DNA of 64,000 nucleotides from Eriocheir sinensis (taxonomy: Eukaryota > Arthropoda > Malacostraca > Decapoda > Varunidae), in contig NC_066535.1 of assembly GCF_024679095.1 (NCBI RefSeq), positions 5,353,774 through 5,417,773 on the forward strand, written 5' to 3'. A program made the translations under genes and the position numbers. The notes below the pieces were generated by a model. That model saw nothing but the letters and a program-made list of their open reading frames with translations, had not been told where the DNA came from and did no database searches. Below are positions 50,005 through 64,000 of the stretch, in pieces. The first letter of the stretch is position 1. Each line of letters starts with the position of its first letter.

Positions 50005-50745
50005 GAGGCGGAGGCAGGGGAGGACGATGAAATGAGGACAAGGAGGAGGAAGAGTTGTGGGGAAGAGATGTAGATGGGATGTGGAGGCAGGGGAGGACGA
50101 TGAAATGAGGACAAGGAGGAGGAAGAGGAGGTGTGGGGAAGAGATGTAGATGGGATGTGGAGGCAGGGGAGGACGATGAAATGAGAACAAGGAGGAGGAA
50201 GAGGAGGTGTGGGGAAGAGGTGTAGATGGGATGTGGAGGCAGGGGAGGACGATGAAATGAGGACAAGGAGGAGGAAGAGGTGTGGGGAAGAGATGTAGAT
50301 GGGATGTGGAGGCAGGGGAGGACGATGAAATGAGGACAAGGAGGAGGAAGAGGTGTGGGGAAGAGATGTAGATGGGATGTGGAGGCAGGGGAGGACGATG
50401 AAATGAGGCCAAGTGGAGGAAAAGGTGTGGGGAAGAGATGTAGATGGGATGTGGAGGCAGGGGAGGACGATGAAATGAGGCCAAGTGGAGGAAGAGGTGT
50501 GGGGAAGAGGTGTAGATGGGATGTGGAGGCAGGGGAGGACGATGAAATGAAAACAAGGAGGGGTAAAAGGAGGTGTGGGGAAGAGGTGGAGGGGGGATGT
50601 GGAGGCAGAGGGAGCACGATTAAATGAGAAAGATTAGGAAGAGGTGGAGGGGGGATATGGAGGCAGAGGGAGCACGATTAAATGAGGAAGAGGAGGTGTG
50701 GGGAAGAGGTGTAGGCGGGGGTGTTAGTGATGTGGGCGGAGGTGA
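50005..50745. repeat. Purine-rich minisatellite, 72-76 bp unit, about 10 copies, just 3' of the receptor gene
   Basis: GTGGAGGCAGGGGAGGACGA or close variants start at about 50005, 50081, 50157, 50233, 50306, 50379, 50451, 50523, 50599 and 50657. Spacing is 76, 76, 76, 73, 73, 72, 72, 76 and 58. The unit differs by presence of extra GGA triplets. The array ends 66 bp from the receptor stop codon, so it may lie in the receptor 3' UTR. It creates long open frames on both strands (Pro/Ser/His-rich on minus) that I regard as spurious. Confidence 0.93.
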
Positions 50746-50810
50746 TGGAGGAGAATAATTATATAAGCAAGTAAGCATTAGCAACTTTGGTTTAAGTGTC
50801 GATATAGAAG

Positions 50811-59960
<9,150 letters not shown>

Positions 59961-61082
59961 GGCAGAGACACGGCAGTCTAACACATCACCTGCTCACACA
60001 CCTTAGAGTCAAAGCTGTCTGTGGCGTTCCATTTCTCGAGGTAGTGGAGGTTGGATCGTTAGCTTTCGTGGGTAAGTGCATCTGATAACTATTTCCGCCT
60101 GAGAAGCACCCTCAGCATGTTTTCTCGGAGCCTTACACACACGGTGTTGCCTCACTGGTGTCTCGCGCGTTAGTGCCCGTGACTCGAGCTTTATCTTATC
60201 GCACCAAGGCGTTTCACATGTCTATTTACCTTCTGATTCTCCAACGCCCAACGAATGTAAAATTTCAAAAGAATGATTTCATGTGTTGTCTGTCTGTAGT
60301 TTTGTGTCAAAGTGTAGTGTAGCATGTTGACCGTGTCCCTCCAGTAACCTTGAACAATTGTAAGTTAAATTAATGTTCAGTGCTAGCATCCCATTCCTGA
60401 CGCAATGCTTGTGAACATCAACGACACTGTATGTGCATTAAATTAAAAGTTTCTTTCATCTCACGAGACAAAAAAAAGGTCACAATATCTACGCTGGGAA
60501 CTTAACTCTGGAGAATTTTTAGGAGTCACTCTAGGAGGTAACGCCCACTTCTGTCCGCGGTCTGTATTTAACATGAATAAGTTGCGCCACATTTCCTTCA
60601 AGTCAGGCTTACCGTCTCTGTTGTTGCGTCATAGGCGGGAACCTGATTGCCGGCACGCTCCTGGAAGAGTCTGGGCAGGGTGACGTTGGTGAGGCTGCCC
60701 CGCTACCAGGGGAAACTGAAGAACTGGCTTGGCACGCCATGATGGTGAGATGCCGCAGTGGTAGTATCTATAGTAGTAGTAGTAGTAGTAGTAATAGTAG
60801 CAGTGATAATAGCAGTAGTTGTAGCTGTGGTGTAGTAGTGGTTGTTGTTGTTGTTAAAGCAATAGTAGTTGTAATTTATATATAGTGAATATTAGCCATG
60901 TCTTGTACTAACATACAGCAACATAATAAGATTAAAAATAAGAGTGATTTCTAAGCCGCATAGAGATAAACTAAACTATTTTTGTTGATGCTAAAACTAT
61001 AACTGAAACACACAAATGACAGATAGTGTCAAAACCTCCGATATACACGCAGCATGTCGTTATTAAACTTATTAGTAATTTA
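59961..61082 (-). promoter_or_regulatory. 5' flank of the receptor gene
   Basis: Contains an imperfect AGT array at 60771-60860. A minus-strand GAGACG|GTAAGC at 60613 is a good splice donor preceded by a short open stretch from an ATG at 60740, so an upstream (possibly non-coding) exon is conceivable; it cannot be joined in frame to exon 1. No TATA box or initiator is assignable. Confidence 0.3.
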
Positions 61083-61099
61083 GAGAGAGAGAGAGAGAG

Positions 61100-61135
<36 letters not shown>
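61083..61135. repeat. (GA)n followed by (GT)n
   Basis: GA 61083-61103 then GT 61104-61135, adjoining the inverted-repeat locus. Confidence 0.96.
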
Positions 61136-61136
<1 letters not shown>

Positions 61137-61144
61137 AGCTTCAC

Positions 61145-62446
61145 CACGTTTATAATACGAATCAAACGCGGTTGTCATTGCCGCTGCTGCGTCGAGTCGC
61201 TGGTGGTGAACGTGGTAAGCCAGGTCCCGCCTGACAATGAGAACGTTTGTAAATATGGGAAGAATGATTTCACGCCACTCGTATTTCATTCACATGAAAC
61301 ACGTTTGTTTCGTAATCGTGACTTTCGACAAACCCCATGAACCATTACCGACAGCCAGGATAGAAGCTGTGTTATAACATGATCATTATCCTGCAATGAT
61401 AATAACGATAAATACTGTGACTACCTCCTCCCGGACGGCGAACCTAAAAACGATAGAACTTCAACTGACGCAATATCATGGCGTCACCACAGGAGGCAGA
61501 GTGGGGCCTCGGTGGGGGAGGGAGAGGGGGGGGTGATATGGGCAGGGGGAGATGTGTAGGAGCGACAAGGGGGGAGGACAGATTACAAGGTGATGACGGG
61601 GCTAAAACATTATTTTAGGGAGATATTGAATGCTACACACAGACCTGCAATGTTATGTTGGCTATGTCACCTATTACAATTGATCATCATGGCTTGCAAA
61701 TCAACACACGAGTACGGTGACGACTGGCTAATGTGCAAACAATCATGACTACTTCAGTTTGACAGCTATTAAACCTGTTGCCACAGTCCTGTTATCACCT
61801 TGTAATCTGTCCCTTCCCCTGTGGCTCCTACTGAGGCCACCGTCCTTACTCACACACACCCTGCCCACAACCCTCCGGCTTCAAGGCCCCACTCTGCCTC
61901 CTGAGGCGACAGCTCTTACGATACTGAGTTAATGGAAGAGTTCTACCGTTTTCAGGTTCACCGTCCGGGAGGAGGTGGTCATATGAATTTAATTATTATT
62001 GGTAATGAGAAGGATAGAACAGCTACTATATCTTACCCTACCAGTCGGTATAGTGTATAGTTCGTCACGATGACTACAGTTTCATAGAAGTAAAACACAG
62101 CAGTCTCAGTGGAGTGAAATCATGTTCTTGCCATATTCGCGAAACTGTCATTGTCAGGCAGGACATGGCTTACACATACCACGAACAACTCCACACAGCA
62201 GTGGCAATTACAACCGCGTGCGTCTTGTTCGTAATGAGTGACCGTTCAAAGCCTCATACTCATAACGAACACAACTTAAAAGCTGTTGTTCGTGTATGTA
62301 ATAAGCCATGTCCTGCCTGACAATGACAGTTTCGCGAATACGACAAGAATACGATTTCACGCCACAGAAGCGGCTCGGGTTTTAAAACTGTAGCAATCGT
62401 GGCGAACTATAAAGTATTTGCAGACGGCCAGGGTAAGATTAGTTAG
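61145..62446. repeat. Large imperfect inverted repeat: three copies of one element (plus, minus, plus)
   Basis: Left copy (plus) 61145-61602 and middle copy (minus) 61797-62245 are reverse complements over about 450 bp with indels. Landmarks: CGCGGTTGTMATTGCC, CCTGCCTGACAATGA or CCCGCCTGACAATGA, ATGATTTCAC, ACCTCCTCCCGGACGG, GGAGGCAGAGTGGGGCCT, GGACAGATTACAAGGTGAT. A third, shorter plus copy at 62284-62446 is closest to the middle one (TAAGCCATGTCCTGCCTGAC, GACAGTTTCGCGAATA, GGCCAGGGTAAGAT). The unique loop is about 61603-61796. No coding frame of note. Confidence 0.88.
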
Positions 62447-64000
62447 TTATGAAACCCATCAGTGTGAAAAGCATACCATTCCTACAGGTTTTAAAGGATT
62501 TCCACCCGTAATTGTCCAGGGATTTCTAAGTCTTTCTCTTGGGAATTGTTAACAGATTAAGTGTCCATAAAGTTTGGTAGATTGAAACTAAATAATGCAA
62601 TGAATGATTGAAACTAAATAATGCAATGAATGTTTTATTATACCTCAAAGACCGTCCCTAGAAACAGTCACTACATTTTGTGTAATAAAAAAATTAATAA
62701 AAAAAAACAAAGAAAGAGTCCTTCGAACTCTTACGAACAAGATAGCTCATTAATCAGCAACTCTGATAAGCCATGAGTCTGACCATCTATTATTGTTCAG
62801 GAGGCAGCCCAGCTCACGCCTAGGAATGAAGGGCCGCCGGACAGTTAGACCATAGTAGCGATGGATGATGCAGTAGTCAGCACTCTGGCGTTTGCAGTCA
62901 GTGTGTGAACTCAGTGGAGGGCAGCCACAACGCGTTCACCATGACCCTCTACCATGCGCCTCCATTCACACCGTCAGTCCTGGAGGATACAATTGGCTTT
63001 TATTGTGATTAAAGTTATTCAAATAATTTTACTACTGGGTATCTCAAATAATTTTACTACTGGTTATCTCAACGGAGAAGTATTTTATAGTGGTGATAAT
63101 AATTTCAGCACTTGTCCCCTACCATTTTATCTTTAGTTTCCTGGTGCTACTTCCACATGTATCCTTATGTTTACTTGCAACAATAAACAATCAATAATAA
63201 ACCATGGAAACTAAAACGGTGCCAACGATAATTAACCAATAAACCCCCAAAGGACAAATATGGTAGGATATAAATTATTAGAGAAATGAATCAGACTTGT
63301 CTGTTTTCGTCGATATGGAAGGAATTTTTAAATTACCAAAACCTGCGAACACAGTAGCAAACATTTTCTACAACAGGTAATTAGCCAATTGGTAGTTCCC
63401 ATTAGCTGCAAATATGGCAACTCCAGAGGGATAGTAGAAGTCTTAATAGAAGTTATTTAAAACTGATCATCAAGAGCTAGCTAGCCCACAATGACGCTCA
63501 CACGGTTTAAAGATGATGGCGGCAAAGTTTCGATAATATGACACTACCCACTTGGACAGAGCTCCGACAACCTGTTCGTTGATTAATGCGGATATCTCCA
63601 CACCGGCTGTTGCTTCGTAAAGACCGGAGCCTCCTCGGTGGTTCTCTTGATATCAGTCTCAGGCCAGGAACATGCTGGAAACAAAGAGGGTCAATGATCA
63701 CATACCGATCCCCCCTATTAGCACCTATCTTCGCACACTTTATAATAATTATGTTATTGTGGTGGAGGTGTCACACATCAAAAGGGTGGACACCATTACA
63801 CATCAATAGGGGAAAAAAAAAAGGGATACTGGTTTCATTCAAGACACTAAACAACATAAGGTACTTTAGTCAGGAAAGGCTGACAATGATATCTGTAACC
63901 ATGTGCTACACCTAGAGATTATGAACAAATTACAAGTACCTAAAATAATATAACAATACGCACATTCAAGTGTTAAAAGTAACCGCAAGCTTGTAAATTG
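62447..64000. other. Right end, no gene seen
   Basis: AT-rich unique sequence with two small tandem duplications: 26-bp period at 62580-62632 (ATTGAAACTAAATAATGCAA) and 25-bp period at 63020-63068 (CAAATAATTTTACTACTGG). Short frames only. Confidence 0.5.

Noticed and set aside
49889..50617. 242-codon minus-strand frame continuing next to the receptor stop
   Set aside because: Reads the purine minisatellite; the receptor frame ends at a clean stop at 50811 before it.
59961..59984. Earlier receptor start at 59984
   Set aside because: That codon is GTG; the first ATG in frame is 59960, in a strong context and just before the signal peptide.
60613..60740. Coding 5' exon of the receptor
   Set aside because: Good donor and a 42-codon open stretch, but no acceptor upstream of 59960 joins it in frame; at most a non-coding leader.
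62750..62935. 61-codon minus-strand stretch with several cysteines (RCGCPPLSS, DCKRQSADYC)
   Set aside because: Looks protein-like, but has no start, no acceptor after the preceding TGA, and a length expected by chance in a window this size.

Overview
The window reads as animal nuclear DNA, most likely from a decapod crustacean (a brachyuran crab is my best guess, from memory of similar repeats). The evidence is split genes with GT-AG introns, an arthropod-type Methuselah-like receptor, a Delilah-like bHLH factor, short TTAGG-type motifs, a LINE with a decapod-looking 3' tail, and very many long dinucleotide arrays. No operons, CRISPR arrays or prokaryotic signals are visible. Nearly all open frames longer than 60 codons in the first 50 kb are translations of microsatellites or pyrimidine/purine-rich low-complexity DNA.

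Layout. (1) 1-433, minus strand: the 5' end of a bHLH transcription factor gene (Delilah/Taxi-like) that runs off the left edge in the middle of its second helix. Its upstream side (about 434-1800) holds a CCAAT cluster and a pair of CRE-type sites. (2) About 1.8-50 kb: a long stretch without a convincing gene, made of AT, CA/GT, GA/CT and trinucleotide arrays, poly-pyrimidine blocks, several minisatellites, SINE-like pieces and copies of a roughly 180-bp interspersed repeat. (3) 50811-59960, minus strand: a complete Methuselah-like class B-type GPCR gene of eight coding exons (816 codons), with every splice junction in phase. One exon encodes the signal peptide, a three-module cysteine-rich ectodomain and TM1-2; the short exons encode TM3-TM7 and the tail. 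(4) Intron 1 of that gene carries a same-strand retroelement: a tRNA-derived SINE head joined to a 5'-truncated LINE reverse transcriptase, with GT microsatellite on both sides. (5) 61145-62446, upstream of the receptor: three copies of another repeat arranged plus/minus/plus, forming a large imperfect inverted repeat.

The two real genes have no evident functional link; they are neighbours about 50 kb apart on the same strand. I did not find a convincing new biological system. The strongest leads are the repeated pattern of retroelement pieces bounded on both sides by the same dinucleotide repeat, the SINE-LINE chimera, the head-to-tail dimer of the 180-bp repeat, the inverted-repeat locus and the tripled ectodomain of the receptor.
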